Origin: Platanthera guangdongensis
Taxonomy: Eukaryota > Streptophyta > Magnoliopsida > Asparagales > Orchidaceae
NCBI GenBank assembly: GCA_039583875.1
Contig: CM077159.1
Span: forward strand, 518,812 to 582,811
DNA length: 64,000 bases
Direction: 5' to 3'
Translations under genes and position numbers: made by a program
The notes under the pieces: generated by a model
The model's database searches: none
Seen by the model: only the letters and a program-made list of their open reading frames with translations
Told to the model about the DNA's origin: nothing
Shown: one piece after another, positions 34,038-47,148 of the stretch
How the letters are laid out: every line of letters starts with the position of its first letter
Position numbering within the stretch: position 1 is the first letter of the stretch

Positions 34038-34232
34038 TATCACAACCCGTATTTTCTCAGCATTCAAGTTATATCATAGTAAGAGAAAATACATGTCGTG
34101 ATGTCACACCGTATAGGGGATAACTACATATGCTCAGACAAGACTCTAAACTCTACAATTTATGAGAAGTTCATAAGTTCTTTAAGAGAAAACCAGTTTA
34201 GGTTTAGATGGCTGTATCCCTCGGCACAGTGG
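34038..34232 (-). repeat. gypsy-2 5' LTR stub, copy 1
   Basis: TATCACAACCCGTATTTTCTC... matches the start of the LTRs at 24116 and 61551. It stops at the duplication junction. Confidence 0.8.
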
Positions 34233-34769
34233 ATCCACATACACTGCAAGCACCGCTAGACCTAGAGAAGATTTACGAGTAAATAAGGAGTGATCAGCAG
34301 AACTTCTTGTAAAACCAACGGCTGCCAAAATCGCGCTAAACTTGTCAAACCAATCGCGAGGACTTTGTTTTAGGCCATAGATAGCCTTCTTGAGCCGGCA
34401 AACCAGTGTCGCCCCTGGAGCAACATACCCTGGAGGTTGCTCCATGTAAACATCTTTCTGAAGATCCCCATAAAGAAAGGCATTCTTGACATCCAGCTGT
34501 GAAATGGGCCAATCCCTGTTGACAACCAACGAGAGAAGGACCCTAATAGTACTGAGACGAGCAACTGGAGAGAAAGTGTCGAAGTAATCAACGCCATAAG
34601 TTTGGGTAAAACCCTTGCAAATAAGCAGAGCCTTGTAACGATCCACACTGTCATCGGGGAGGAATTTTACCACAAAGACCCAGCGACAGCCAACAACATA
34701 TGTGCCGAAAGGAGGAGGAACCAGGGTCCAGTTACCCCGTTCAGTGAGAGTAGCAATCTCCTCATCCAT
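34182..34769 (-). pseudogene. Chimeric copia-1 RT / gypsy-2 LTR frame at the junction
   Basis: 195 codons on the minus strand begin in the copia RT (MDEEIATLTERGNWTLVPPP) and include QLDVKNAFLYGDL. The frame breaks inside the catalytic motif: YVD is followed by PLCRGIQPSKPKLVFS from the gypsy-2 LTR, then a stop. The two stops present in copy 1 (near 15027 and 15274) are absent here, so this half of the RT is less decayed. Confidence 0.75.
34233..34238. other. Duplication junction with 6-bp microhomology
   Basis: The junction reads AGTGG-ATCCAC-ATACAC. ATCCAC is also present at both parent breakpoints: copia-1 (TATC-ATCCAC-ATACAC, 14891) and gypsy-2 LTR (AGTGG-ATCCAC-TAGTAC, 61746). Similarity does not extend further on either side. 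Confidence 0.85.
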
Positions 34770-36437
34770 GGCAGCTTTCCAATGAGGAATAGTAAGGGCC
34801 TCCTGATAGGAATAGGGGGTGGCAGTGGCCGAGATAGCCTGTGCAAAAGATCTGCGAGAAGGGGTAAGAAGATTATAGGAAACAACTACAACAAGTGGGT
34901 GTTGGGTACATGTCCGAACCCCTTTGCAAAGAGTAATGGAGAGATCCAGGTCAGTGGGTTCCTCAGTATCCGGAGCATCCGTGGTGGAGAGAGCTGGCCC
35001 GGGAGTAGAGAGAGACGGCAGCAGAGAGGAGTGAGATATCGCCGGAGGAGGACATGACGGAGGACAAGGTGGAGATGGTGGAGATAGTGGATGAACGTCA
35101 GTAGGAACAAAGGGAATGAATGGGTTGGTATGAGAAGTAGGATCAGCAGAAGTAGAGGATGAAGCAGGAGAGAAGTAAGATGCATTTTAAAAGAAGGTGA
35201 CATCCGTAGAGACAAACTGCTTGCGGGTAACAGGGTTAAATCAACAATAACCTTTTTGAGTGGTAGAGTACCCCAGAAAGATACATTTAGTGGCCGGTGG
35301 TGAGAGTTTATCACAGGTGGAAGCGGGAAAGTGCACAAAGGCGGTGCACCCAAAGATGCGCATAGTAAGTGGAAACAGATTCTTGTTCGGATAAAGAACA
35401 GAGAATGGGGTGGCACCGTGGAGAATTGTGGAGGGAATGCGATTGATGAGATAACAGGAGAGGAAAACAGCATATCCCCAATAGGAGCGAGGAACATGCA
35501 TTTGGGTCAGCAGAGTGCGAGCGACATCGAGGAGGTGACGGTTTTTGCGTTCTGCCACCCCATTTTGTTGTGAGGTGTAGACACATCTAGTTTGATGAAT
35601 AACATCATGGTGCATACAAAAAGAAGAGAAATCATGGCTAAGATACTCCTTAGCATTGTCAGAATGAAGGATTTTAATAAACGTATCAAACTGAGTCTTA
35701 ATCATATAATTAAATGATGTCTAGACAGAGAATAGTTCGGAGCAATCCTTTAAAAGATACACCAACGTACACCTAGAGAAATCATCAATAAAGGTGACAA
35801 AATATGAACTACCATGACCGATGGTGAGGGTAGGAGCAGGGCCCCATACGTTAGAGTGAACGAGGTCGAACAGACGGGAAGAGCCACGGTTTTGTGTTGG
35901 TGGAAAGGATGAGCGGTGATGCTTGCCGAGCTGATATGCATCACAGTTTAGAGGAGGATGATGAGGAGGGAGGTGGGGCAGAAGCTGACGCAGAAGACTA
36001 GGAGGAGCATGTCCAAGGCGAAGATGCCATTGGAGAAGATCTGTAGAGGAGGAGGAGAAGGCGGATAGAGCAGAAACATTATCAAGCAAGTAGAGGCTGC
36101 CGCTCTTAGTCCTAGTAGCAATCGTCCATTGGGATTCCGGATCCTGAAAAGAACAAAAGTAGGAGTGAATGTGACAGAACACTGTAGTTGCTTGTATAAA
36201 GAAGTAACCGATAATAAATTGCAAGGGAACTTGGGCACATACAGGGTATCTGCCAGGTGAAGAGACAGAGTGACTTGAACCACTCCCGTCCCATTGACCG
36301 GTGAGGAAGATCCATATGCAACAAAGACCGGAGGCAACCGATCATGTGTTTCTAGAAGAGAAAAATACTGAGGATTGCCTATCATATGATTAGTAGCACC
36401 AGAGTCGATCAACCATCTGCTGTGAGTAACAAGTGGG
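34239..36437 (-). pseudogene. copia-1 pol copy 2 (PR-INT-partial RT)
   Basis: Same domains and most of the same frameshifts as 14897-17095: WLIDSGATNHM protease, LLQWHLRLGHAP, HSNVWGP (HSDIWGP in copy 1, so the catalytic-type Asp is lost here), LHSDNAKEYL, QQNGVAERKNR and an RT core up to YVD. Differences from copy 1 are scattered substitutions. Confidence 0.8.
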
Positions 36438-37055
36438 CACTACCAGAAGATATGACCACCGAGGCGGACTGCGTGGAGGAGGTGGAGGCCATAGAAGAGA
36501 GGCCGCGCGATCAATAGGAAGTCACGCGATCAAATAGGAGGCAGATTGAAAAAGGTCGCAGCGACAAGTGCAGAAACACCAAGCCGGGCGAACAACAAGC
36601 AAGACGAGCGGCAAGGAAGGCCGTAGCCAAGACGCAGATTAAAGCAGAGGGAACGAAGATGCATGGCTAGAGAGAAGGCCGTGCGAATAGGAGAGAGAGA
36701 AGACCACGCGAACTGGGAGGAGTTCACGAGAAAGGCAAACCGGTCGTGCGAATAGAGAAGAGACCGCACGAACAGAAATGGATCGCGCGAAGAAAGGGAG
36801 ATCGCGGGGAGAGAAGAGGCAAAGAAACCGTGAAAATAGGTCGTGGAGACAAAGAAAGAGACAGGCCGCACACACAAAGGGCAGCGACTAAGAGGAGACA
36901 AGTCGCAAACAAGGGCAGCGACTACAGAAACAAGTTGCGCGGAGGAAACAAGTCGCAAACAAGTCGCGAGAAGAAGGAGCAAGCCGCGCGGACAGGTCAC
37001 GCGAAAAGAGGTAGCTCACGGAATTAGGAGGAAAAGATCGACTACTCTGATGTCA

Positions 37056-37479
37056 TGTGCGAACAAAAAAGAGCAGACCAAAAAAATGGAGTAATGTAAA
37101 CTTTATTATCCAAAAAAGGTAAATATTACAAAGGTATAACATCCCTTTTATAGAATGGAGGAGATGAGAGAGATTACAATTATGCAATGTGGGACTAAAT
37201 AATTACATGTAAAGCGGTTTAACAAAAAAACAAGTCGAACAGGCCTCACGTTTAGACGAATAGGCTAACCGCCCGGCCACCACAAGAGACAGGGAACAAA
37301 CCTCCATAGGAGACGCCAGACCGCCCGGACACTAAGCTGCCTGAGACAAACCATAAGACCTCCCGGATAACCACAGCCACAGTCCAACCATCAAACTGCA
37401 GGAGAGAGATCGACAGATCTTGCAGTCTCTAAACTGCCAGAATCAGACCGCCAGACCGCCCGGTCTCCATACAACAACA
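37056..37479 (-). repeat. copia-1 5' LTR, copy 2
   Basis: Nearly identical to 17746-18169. Followed by GTCTC (37480-37484) and the gypsy-1 LTR. Confidence 0.85.
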
Positions 37480-37484
37480 GTCTC

Positions 37485-38814
37485 TTTAACCGAACAACAT
37501 AGAGGGGGTACGGTTCCGCCTAACCCGTTGCTCACACCACCATATCACCTTAAGATATGGGCGTGGGTCAAACTTCCCCGAGTCCCAATCCGATCACACA
37601 CTTCACATAACCCAGTTATGTGCAAGTTGGCTCCGAGGCCACCATGTTGGCAGAATCACGCATCTGTCCAGTTTTCCGGGTGCACCTTGGAGTTAGTCCC
37701 CAAGGCTCCATGCTGCAATCTACCATGTAGAAAACCCGAAAAACAACCATCGACGCGGAGTCTTCTCCGGCCATTCATGCAATGCAACATCACCGATCCA
37801 GACCAAGTTATCCGGGTAGGCTTCACACATCATGCCTATGTCCGTTTCTCGATTACGGTCTCTACATACTAAACAACGGGGACTATTTATGTCGACCCGC
37901 AGGAAGGCCTCACACTCACCGCAAACTCGTGAGAGCGGGCTTCCTATGCAAAGGAAAAGAAGACTTCATATGTCCTAGGATGAGAATCGTTACCCTAGCA
38001 TTCCTCTTTAGCGCCATGGAAATCTATGCGGATGAAAAGCACCGCAATATCCTCGCCTCCGTAGATCCGAAGTCGATTTGCGATTTGGGGCTCCGAAGCT
38101 CCACCGATAGCAGAATCTATCTTCCCTCTTCTTCCTTACTCTCCCCTCTCTCTAGAACTTTAGAAAGAGATAGCTTGGATGAAATGAAGGCATCCAAACC
38201 CTATTCCCAGGTATAACCCAGCCAGTACAACCCTAAACCATTGGATCCCAAAATAAGGAAACAGACGGCCATGATTCGCACATAAAATCCAAAACCTATG
38301 CCAAACACTACTTGTGACACGCCTGTGTCCAAGGCCGTGTGACCTATTTGACGCCGAAACCATCGCGTCCCGAAAAGAACACGGGCTTTTGACACGCACA
38401 TGTTAGGTTTTACACGCCTGTGTCAACCAGTACACACTCGTGTAGCTGGGTGTTTTACCCCATCGACACAGGATCACATCCACCCGAGAAGAACACGGGT
38501 ATTTAACACGCCCGTGTCAAATTTGACACGGCCGTGTCAGGTTGAACACGCCGAGGATCCAGGCTTTGTTTCACCCCCGACACAACTCGGCCAACCTCCC
38601 GAGTAGGATACGGCATGGGACACGACCGTGTCTCAGGCCGTGTTCGCTGTTCGACGATTGTTGCCTACAAATTAAACGACTACACAGCCATCGCCGAACG
38701 CGAGCAAAACACGCCCCTGGGACACGCCCGTGTCCCAGGCCTTGTGACCCCTACCAAGTTCCAAACTTGGCCCAAAATGCCACCCATCGCTCTTTTGAGT
38801 TTCGGGGCGTTACA
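37485..38814 (-). repeat. gypsy-1 5' LTR right segment, copy 2
   Basis: Duplicate of 18175-19504, ending GGGGCGTTACA. Confidence 0.85.
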
Positions 38815-38948
38815 TGCATCTCCACCATATATCTGGACAAAGTCTCATTACTCTGCCGCAGACTTTCGATCACTGCTTCGCTCTGCACACCTGAAGTCTC
38901 TCCCTCTGATTGGGGTGTCGACCTAGTCACCACACACTTAGGTGCCAT
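38815..38948 (-). pseudogene. gypsy-0 gag N-terminal piece, copy 2
   Basis: MAPKCVVTRSTPQSEGETSG, cut by the gypsy-1 LTR as in copy 1 (one Met-to-Val difference). Confidence 0.65.
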
Positions 38949-39635
38949 CTAAACCAATAGCAAACATCTAATCAAAACCTAGCCCAACTGCTAGCACCAA
39001 ACAACATAGTCCAGACAAAACATGCTTAAGTAGTTGCTAAAGCTGCCAACTTGCTCTTGGATTTTCAATCATGATGTCATGTCTTGACTTAGGATGATAA
39101 GCTACCATCATACTAACTCATGTACCTAAACCATGAATGCATGAATTTCTTATTCTTTTTGACTCAAAACCATGTGTGCACATGTGTCATCATGTAACTC
39201 TTTAGCTTGGAACATGCGCAGATGCAATGTTATTCCATGTATGTTTTGCTATGCATTCTAAAAGGGCCGTAATGTATGTTATGATTGACATACACATGAA
39301 ATGTTATGCATCCCATGCTACATAACATCGCATGTAATGAAAAAAAAGAAAAATGTGCTAATGGGCACCCATGTGATGATGGTTATGCATCCCATACTAC
39401 ATAACCGTCACATTTTGTCACCTATGGTGGATCCATATACAAACACATATTATGCATCCCATACTACATAATATGCCTTGTATACTTCTTATCATACTAT
39501 GAGTGTAGTGTTCATGCTTCAGCCAAGATATACTGATGACACATCGGTGTGTGTATGAAATGTCACTAGACAACTAACACTAACAAGAGAAGGGTTCTCG
39601 ACCAATTGTCAAACAAACCTCACTTTGATACCAAC
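38949..39635 (-). other. gypsy-0 leader with PBS, copy 2
   Basis: Duplicate of 19639-20324. The three hairpins lie at 39301-39328, 39381-39406 and 39446-39475 with unchanged stems and loops. The PBS is next to 39636. Confidence 0.7.
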
Positions 39636-42197
39636 TGTGACAACCAACATCTTCACCGCATTAAAGGATATATCAGAGTTAGGAGAAAACATGCGTCATG
39701 ATTCCACGTTAGTAGGGGATAACTGCAGACATTCAGGCAAGACCACAACTAAACACCTTTTTGAAAGATTTATATGTTATTTAAGGAAAACACTTTTTAA
39801 GTTAAGCAGGTAGTCGTATACCTAATGCTATCTACATAGTAGTGTTTTAGTTTTGAAAGAGATGACGAGTATGAAGTACTAATATTAGAGTTTGTAAGTT
39901 AAAATATCTAACATGCAACATAGTACAAAACCTTCACAGAGAGCAAGTATAAACAGCCACAAAGAAACAAGCAACACAACAGCTTGGCAAATTACTCAAC
40001 ATTTAAAAAGAAAACCATTAGTGGGGCACAACAACCTGATACAAACCCACTAGTGAGCATGTACTTCTGTACTAAAGTAAACAACCCAAGAAAATACCTC
40101 ACAAGGGTGAGGAAAACTCCTACAACAAGAAGTAAACTAGCAAGCTTCCAAACTTAGCTGCTCAACCGGCTACTGCCCTGAACCCGAGGCATTCAAAGAA
40201 AGAACACCTCAGCAAGAAACAAAATACAAGTGGCAAAGGAAAGTAAGCAGGTAAAAGTGTAAGGTAAGTGATGGGTTTACCAAACCCGAGTACACAATGC
40301 TGAAGACCACAGCTGGATAACCAAATAATTATAAGTATAGTAAAATCAACAGTAAATGAGTCATTTGAATAAATGCACAAAGTGCGGAACGAAGCACTGC
40401 TTCAACAGTATCTGCAAGGATTATCATGAAAGCATAAATTGAACTAGAAGCAAACTGAGCATAATATAGATCGATCAAAACATGAATCATTAACACTTGA
40501 CAAAATCAACAGGGTGGAGTCGGTGACTAATTATCCCATATCTGGATCTCAAGCCCAAATGTCTCACAAAACACTACGAGGGTGGCTATGGTCCACACAA
40601 CCCGATAGTCCACAAAAAATAATTCTGGGGGGGGGGGGGTGGCTATAGTCAACACAACCCAACAGTCCTTAGAAACAGAGACCAAAAATATCCACCAAGT
40701 GCAACGATCAACAAACTGACGTCCAGTTGGTGGTCCTTTATCCACTGGCAACCTTCATAGCCGAAGAAACATCAGATCCTACCAAAATACCAAGTTCAAA
40801 CCTTAAGATAAACTAAAACAGTCCTAAAACCAACCAAAGGACTAAACCCACCGAATTAGACAAAAATGACAAGAAAAATTCTATGTCCCAGCAAATTCGG
40901 CGAGTATACCCAACGAAACTCAAGCATACTCGATGAATTTTATCGATACTCAACGAATCTCTCAACAATCGGCAAAAATTATGAAATCCGGCATTACTCG
41001 ATGAATTTTATCGATACTCGACGAACGACACTCGATATTCGTCGAACTGCGTTCGACTAACCTGGGATACTCGCCAAATATGGCCTCACTAGTTCAACGA
41101 TACTCGTCGAATATGACTTAGCCTAGATTCGGCGATACTCGTCGAATTCCTACCGATACCCGCCGAATTCTACTTAGGCTACATATCATAACTCGACAAA
41201 AATTCCCTACCTAAACCCAACGATACTCGACGAATGGACACTCGATACACGACGAATTTTACTTGTCTCAGATTTTTTCCTAATTCCTATGGTTTGGCCG
41301 AAAATTAAGATCTAACCTAGAGGAATCCTTTCATGCTTCATATACTACTATTCTCTAAGGTAGGAAGAAAAAGATCAAGTAAAAATTAACAAGCAAGGGT
41401 GGGGGGATCCACTTACCTCAAAACTTCGGAGAAACACCGCCCGCTTGCGCCGCTTCAAGGATCAGTTGTAGAAAGCCCTAAGCAATGTTTCCTGAAACTT
41501 TTTGAGGAGGAAGAAGGTCAAAATCTCAAACCCTAACGTATAAAAATCGGGGAAACAGGAAGATCTTACCACGATCGCAAAGCCCTCGCTGAGAGCTTTC
41601 CAAATCTCATATTAATCGATGAAACCGACCACCCAATCACCCGAAATCGCCAGCCGAACGCTCCTTCCGCCGCACGCCTCCTTCTTTCGCGAAACGAAAT
41701 CCGTCGTTAGGTAGGGGAAGATAATGAACAGTATCGGGGGGGGGGGGGGGTAGGGTTTTCGATTATATCGTATATATATATATAAATATTGTAATAATAA
41801 TAATCAATTCATTATACATTACAATAAATATTAAAAATTTCCAAAACACATCCGAAATCCATAACCACTCGGAATTTAACGAAATTTGCACCGTAGCTAA
41901 ACATCGACGCTATGAATCCAATGACGAAGTCGAAACTCAAATTCGACAAACAAAACTCGGGCAAACACCTCCCGAAGTCAAAACACAAGCATTATAAAAA
42001 AGACACCACTGCGTCACCAAAACAGACCAGACTCGCAAGGGAATCTTTAAAACAGGCTAAACGCAGCCACAAAAAAAACTCAAAGAGCAAAACCACACTC
42101 TAACTACGACACAAGCTAGACATGCGTCAACGTAACTCCCTGACGTCAAAATTACGCCATTACAGGAAATAAATATCCAAAAATCAGGGGCGTTACA
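39636..42197 (-). repeat. gypsy-0 5' LTR, copy 2
   Basis: Duplicate of 20325-22889. Length changes are in simple tracts: a G run of 13 (about 40627-40639), a G run near 41736-41750 that is 15 long against 8 in copy 1, and a shorter TA run. Confidence 0.8.
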
Positions 42198-43423
42198 GTC
42201 AACTCTTCCTATTATTCCAACTTTATGGTTTGAGAGGTTAGAGTTTGGAGAGAGAGTTGGAGGAGGAAGAAGAAATACCCGTCCGATTCAGTGATTTTTG
42301 ACGTGCATATTAGGATTTTTGTTAGAAATCCGATTGCGGTGAAGACATTGTTGTATGCCCATAATTTCGTGTGTGAATGAATATTGGTTTAGGGCGGGAA
42401 AGGATATGCTTGTTGAATGTGATATAGAGGTGTGGCTTTATCTTTGTGGTAGGATGTCTTACCCCGTGATGTTGTGATTCACGTGTGGAGGGAGTCCCAG
42501 CAAGACAAGTCCCCTTATGTGAAAACTGATGAGGATGCCAATCTTTTGGACAAGCCCATATGATGAAGCCCATGAGCGGGCAAGATCAAGTAAGAGTCCT
42601 CAGCATCCGTTGTGCTTAAATTGGTAAAATTGACAAGAATAGTGGAGGAGATAGATAAGCCCGATGATATTATGATCCATGCGAGGGAGGGGTCTTAGCA
42701 AGAGTTCAAGCCATGAGCTTGTATGCCTTTGGGAAATGAGAGTACCCATGCAATGATTGTGATGTGATGATTTGTGATGATGTGTTAGAACTATACACGC
42801 AATAGGATGCCTTAGGTGAACTCAAAGTTTGCATACATGCTGTATTGTAGGCCAACTTCTATTTGCACGCTCAATATAGAAATGTGTTTGATGCTTGAGA
42901 CACCAAATCCTATTATTTTCTGTTAGTTTATGTTCTTTTAAATGCATACGAAGTGCTGACCTATAGGTATTATAAAACCCCATATCCAGCGAGTAGTGGT
43001 CGACTAGAGCGAAATCAGCCAAAATCCAGCAGTCCGAGTCCTAGGAAAGCCGGAGGGTGGAGAGATCCCTGGAAGCCCCTTCAGCTCGCCATAGTGGTGT
43101 GGATCGAGTGACGGGCGAGTGGAGCAGGTCAGCTCACACTCGCACCAGGAGCTCGGCGAGCAGCGGGAGAGCGGGGTAGGCCGGGTCCACACTCGCCCAA
43201 GGCCAGGAAGATACGGTGAGTGCCAGCTCCATCGAGCACTCGCCGACCCCAGTGAGTGGAGATTTCAGAAGTCCACTCGCCCAGTCTCTTGTGATGTGTT
43301 TTACCATTCGGCTCCCTTTGGTCTACCTATAGCCTGTTAGAACATCGGAGTTACGTTGTTGGCAGACCTAGTTGGGCTGCACATAGCTGCTTAGAACAGT
43401 GGAGGTTGGTTATTTGCAGGTCG
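42198..43423. other. Unassigned spacer, copy 2
   Basis: Duplicate of 22890-24115 with scattered substitutions. No gene seen. Confidence 0.6.
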
Positions 43424-45017
43424 TGTCACCACCCGCATTTTCTCAGCATTCAAGTTATATCAGAGTAATATAAAATACGCGCTGTTATGCCACGCCGTGC
43501 AGGGGATAACTACAGACGCGCAAGCAAGACTCCAAACTCTACAATTTATAAGATGTTCATAAGTTGTTTAAGAGAAAACCAGTTTACCTTTAGATGGATG
43601 TATCCCTCGGCACAGTGGATCAACTAGTACACAAATAAAATATATAATTATACGTTGCGGAAATAATTTGATTATGTTGATTTAACATCCTACATGAGTA
43701 TAAACATCCCCGAAGGACTACTCATGTTATGCAGGACTCTAGATTTACTATAAGTATCGAAATAGTCTTTACATTAGCTACAAGATAGTATTTTAGTTTT
43801 GAAAGGATGGCATGTATATGATACTAGTAGTAATACTTTTATAAGTTAAAATAGATAACATGCAACCTAGCATAAAACATTCTCAGAGAACAAGTAAAAC
43901 AACGACAAAATCGACAAACTAGCAGTTTAGCCAAGTAATTAGTGTTCCAAAAAAACCACCAGTGGGCGTCAATGACCTGACATGAACCCACTAGAGAGCA
44001 TTTATGTCTGCACTAACAAGAAAATAACAAAACTACCTCATAACGGTGAGAAAAACCTTTGCAACACAACAGTCTACTAATAGCACCAACCAAGCCGCTC
44101 AACCAACTACTTTCCTGAACCTTCTTATAGAATCTACCGCTTGGGTAACGTAGGTTCTATAAGAAGGCTAGGACTTCGGGTCCAGCCCCTTCTTCTGGTG
44201 GTTCGGGGGCAACTATAGGCCGAACCCTGGGTGCATGCTATAATTGTGGAAAGCCTGGGCATTTTGCCTGTGATTGTTGGAGCGGACGCCCAAAGTCTGA
44301 GAGGAAGCCTAGAGAGTATAGCATGGGCCAGTAGGAGGCCAGGAAGCACGCTGACGTGTTGATAGGTACGGTTAAATTTATAGCAATTTAGCTTTAAATA
44401 CTTGTTGCCCTTGCACAAGTTAGCTTAGGACTGCATGTGCTAGTCTTTGTTTCGATTTTGATTATCCAGCGAGAGCACCGTTTGATTCAGGATAGGAAAA
44501 TTGCACTAAGTGCGACAAAAATCTATGCTTTAAGAAACTTGAACATAAGTAAGTCCATGTATCAGAAAATAGTCTACCCATGACTTTGTAAGAAAATACA
44601 CTGTGAAAAAAGACCGGCACCTGCAGTGGTGGGAACCTGCCCAACAGACCTGCAGTCACAACCCTTTAAAGAAAACCACCGAAGAAAAATCAGTATCTGT
44701 AGTGGTGTGAACCTTCCCAACATACCTATAGTCACAACTCTTTAAACAAATCCACTGGGGAAAAACCAGCACCCGCAGTGGTGGGAACCTGCCCAACACA
44801 CATGCAGACACAACTCTTTAAACAAAACCATCGGGGAAAAACCGGCACCTGTAGTGGTAGGAACCTGCCCAACACACCTGCACTGACAACTCGTTAAACA
44901 AAACCACCGGTAAAAAATCGGCACCTATAGTGGTGGGAACCTGCCCAACACACCTACAGTCACAAACCTCAAGCATAATTACCGGGGTCAAAACTCATAA
45001 ACAACCATGGCCACACC

Positions 45018-45022
45018 AAAAC
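45018..45022. other. copia-2 target site duplication, left
   Basis: AAAAC, repeated at 53250-53254. The empty site in copy 1 has it once. Confidence 0.9.
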
Positions 45023-46178
45023 TGTTGGGTTTCTCTATGGGGTTGGCACAACACTTGTGCACGCAGCGGAAAAGTAAAACATCAAGAAAAACCCAAAGAG
45101 ATGTGGATCGGGCCATGAACAGTTGAATCAAGAAGTTAGCAAAACTAGGCAAAAATTACCTCGGTGGCGTTGAGTCACAACTCAACGGAGAAGCTCCAAA
45201 CTTTGTCTGCTTGCTAGTGGCGAGTTCTACGTGGAATAGTATCCACGTTTCTGCAGAAGTCCACACGAGTGGGAGAACGCCGAGCTTTCCGTCGCACGGA
45301 AGATCGGGAAGGAGAAGACCGCACCTCGGCTATTCCACGGACTGCTAGGTCCGTGCCAGGAAGAGCAGCACCAGCGACAGTCGCCGGAGGAGAGGTGGCA
45401 GCGGAGCGAACGCGGCGGCGGAACAGTTTCCGGCGGCGGGATCGGGATCGGGATCGGCGAAGCGAGATGCGGAACTCCTTCCGTCGGGTTCGATTCGCAC
45501 AGAAGAGACAGATCGCCTATATTTTCCCGAAACTCTAAGTGTTATATTTATACTTAAAGTATAAAATAAACTCAGGAAAATCGCTATCCGCAGACCACCC
45601 AGAACTAGGGTTCAGAATCGGCGAGAATGAATCGGTGAGAATCGGCGACAATCGGCGAGAATCACTGAGCAGGTTCGGTGAGAATCATTCGGCGAGTATC
45701 ACATTGGATCGGCGAGAATCAGAGTACAATACTCGACGATTCTCGCCGATCGTCGAGCCACGCTCGACGACACATAATGATACTCGACGATCGTCGAGCC
45801 GCGGTCGACGACAATTGTCAAGGTAGTCGATCGTCGAGAATCAACAATTGATTCTCGACGATTCTCGTCGATCGGCGAGAATCAGCAAGGTGATTCTCGT
45901 CGATCGGCGGGAATCAGAAGACCATTCTCGACTAATGTCTTTGACCCTCGGACGACGAACCTAACCAGCCCTTCAAGGCAACCTTTGCCCAACCCGATGA
46001 TCCTATAAGGCAACACTATGCCCATAACCCTATTCAGGTCGGTGATTGGTAACCTTTACCAACACAGTCAGTCATCCAACTTCTCCACATCTCTTATGTG
46101 CGACCCTGCAGGCTCATATTGCATTGGCAGTGAGATTAGATGTTTGACCACTTCCAGATCATCATGGTAACTCCAACA
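45023..46178 (-). repeat. copia-2 3' LTR
   Basis: 1156 bp. In element orientation a dense array of GGCGAGAATC/GATTCTCGCC and CGATCGTCGAG palindromes (45640-45930) is followed by GTATAAATAT (about 45544-45553), a TATA box. The frames within it at 45269-45826 are not genes. Confidence 0.9.
45640..45930. repeat. Palindromic GATTCTCGNCGAT array upstream of copia-2 TATA
   Basis: Repeated GAATCGGCGAGAATC, CTCGACGATTCTCGCCGATC and ACGATCGTCGAGC forms, many self-complementary. The same array in the other LTR is at 52685-53005. Confidence 0.85.
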
Positions 46179-46193
46179 GACTCCCACTTGATC
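46179..46193 (-). other. copia-2 polypurine tract
   Basis: In element orientation GATCAAGTGGGAGTC adjoins the 3' LTR, close to the AAGTGGGAG usual in this superfamily. Confidence 0.85.
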
Positions 46194-47148
46194 TCGAAAG
46201 TATCAAACCAAAAACCTCACAAACAATGAGCGGCATCTAGCAATGCATCATTGCTCCCCAAGCAATAAGAGTTAATAACTCATAAGCCTTTATGACCAAT
46301 GTATCAGCGTTGTCTTTGTCCCTTTGTCCCTTACATCCGGAAAGAACTAGAGGCATGGACCGTGTCACCCTCGTAATAGCTCAATCCAAGTTTTCTTGAT
46401 CCAGGACGGACTTCCAGAGAATGGTGAGTCCAATATCACATATTGACTCAACCAAGCATGGCCATGCATTTCTCAGTCCAGTTCCATCAAGGGGCCCATG
46501 GATGCAACTCCTGTCATACAGGAAGACAAATCCCATATCTGCTCACACACAAACACCCAAATAATTCGTAACATGCCCAACGACCATCCTTATCATCAAC
46601 CTTTCTCAAGGAAGACTTTAGATGGCATCAAAGCACGCTCTTCCTCACTTGATGAATACTGTGACTTCAGGTCAAAGGACCACAACACCATTGTCAATTG
46701 AGACCTACTCGTGACACTATTGGATGACAATCCACAGAGTAGTCTCAGGTTGGGTCTGTCCAGTACAACTTGTTCACTAACAAGTACCCACGTGATGACT
46801 TGATATCACAATATCATGACCTGTGAGAACCAGTCATCAGTCAACACACGTGCTAGCCTTCATGTATCATCATCACCCTTAGTTTCTATGATGATACTCG
46901 ACCAGGGACCTTTAAGAATGAAGCTTCAAATAAATCATGGGCTCTCACATTCAAGTCACGTACTTGATGTCCCATGGAAGCAAACATTCTAAGGGTATCT
47001 ATTATGTTAACATTTAACTATCATATATAGAAAAACTCATAATAAAAGAATTTGCCATTAATTATAAAAGAAAAACTAGGTACACAGTTCATCATATGAA
47101 CAAACAGCCAACAAAATACAAGATTACATGCAACCCACAAGATTCTCG
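46194..47148 (-). other. copia-2 3' untranslated region
   Basis: About 950 bp between the pol stop and the polypurine tract with no ORF or motif that I recognise. This is longer than I would expect for a simple copia element. Confidence 0.6.

Larger units (their letters stand above)
14891..34232. repeat. Tandem segmental duplication, copy 1 (19.3 kb)
   Basis: From the copia-1 RT (ATCCACATACACTG) to the gypsy-2 5' LTR (...CAGTGG). It is repeated head to tail at 34233-61745. Sampled stretches differ at roughly 1 percent of bases plus small indels. Confidence 0.9.
24116..34232 (-). mobile_element. gypsy-2 copy 1: defective chromovirus-type element, 5' LTR cut by duplication junction
   Basis: Order on the plus strand: 3' LTR (24116-27606), polypurine tract, integrase, RNase H, a deleted RT, a 1.7-kb foreign insert, protease, a deleted gag, leader, PBS, then only the first 195 bp of the 5' LTR, ending at the duplication junction (34233). 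The full 5' LTR follows the second copy at 61551. Gag, PR and RT defects are shared by both copies, so they predate the duplication. It cannot be autonomous. Confidence 0.8.
34239..37479 (-). mobile_element. copia-1 copy 2, lacking its 3' part
   Basis: Duplicate of 14897-18169. RNase H, the RT C-terminus and the 3' LTR are absent because the duplication began within RT. RT N-part, integrase (QQNGVAERKNR near 35530), protease (IDSGATNHM near 36405), the repeat-rich leader (36440-37055) and the 5' LTR (37056-37479) remain. Confidence 0.85.

Noticed and set aside
45269..45826. Arg-rich frames in the copia-2 LTR
   Set aside because: Produced by the CG-rich palindrome array and C/G-rich U5; repeated in the second LTR because the LTRs are identical.
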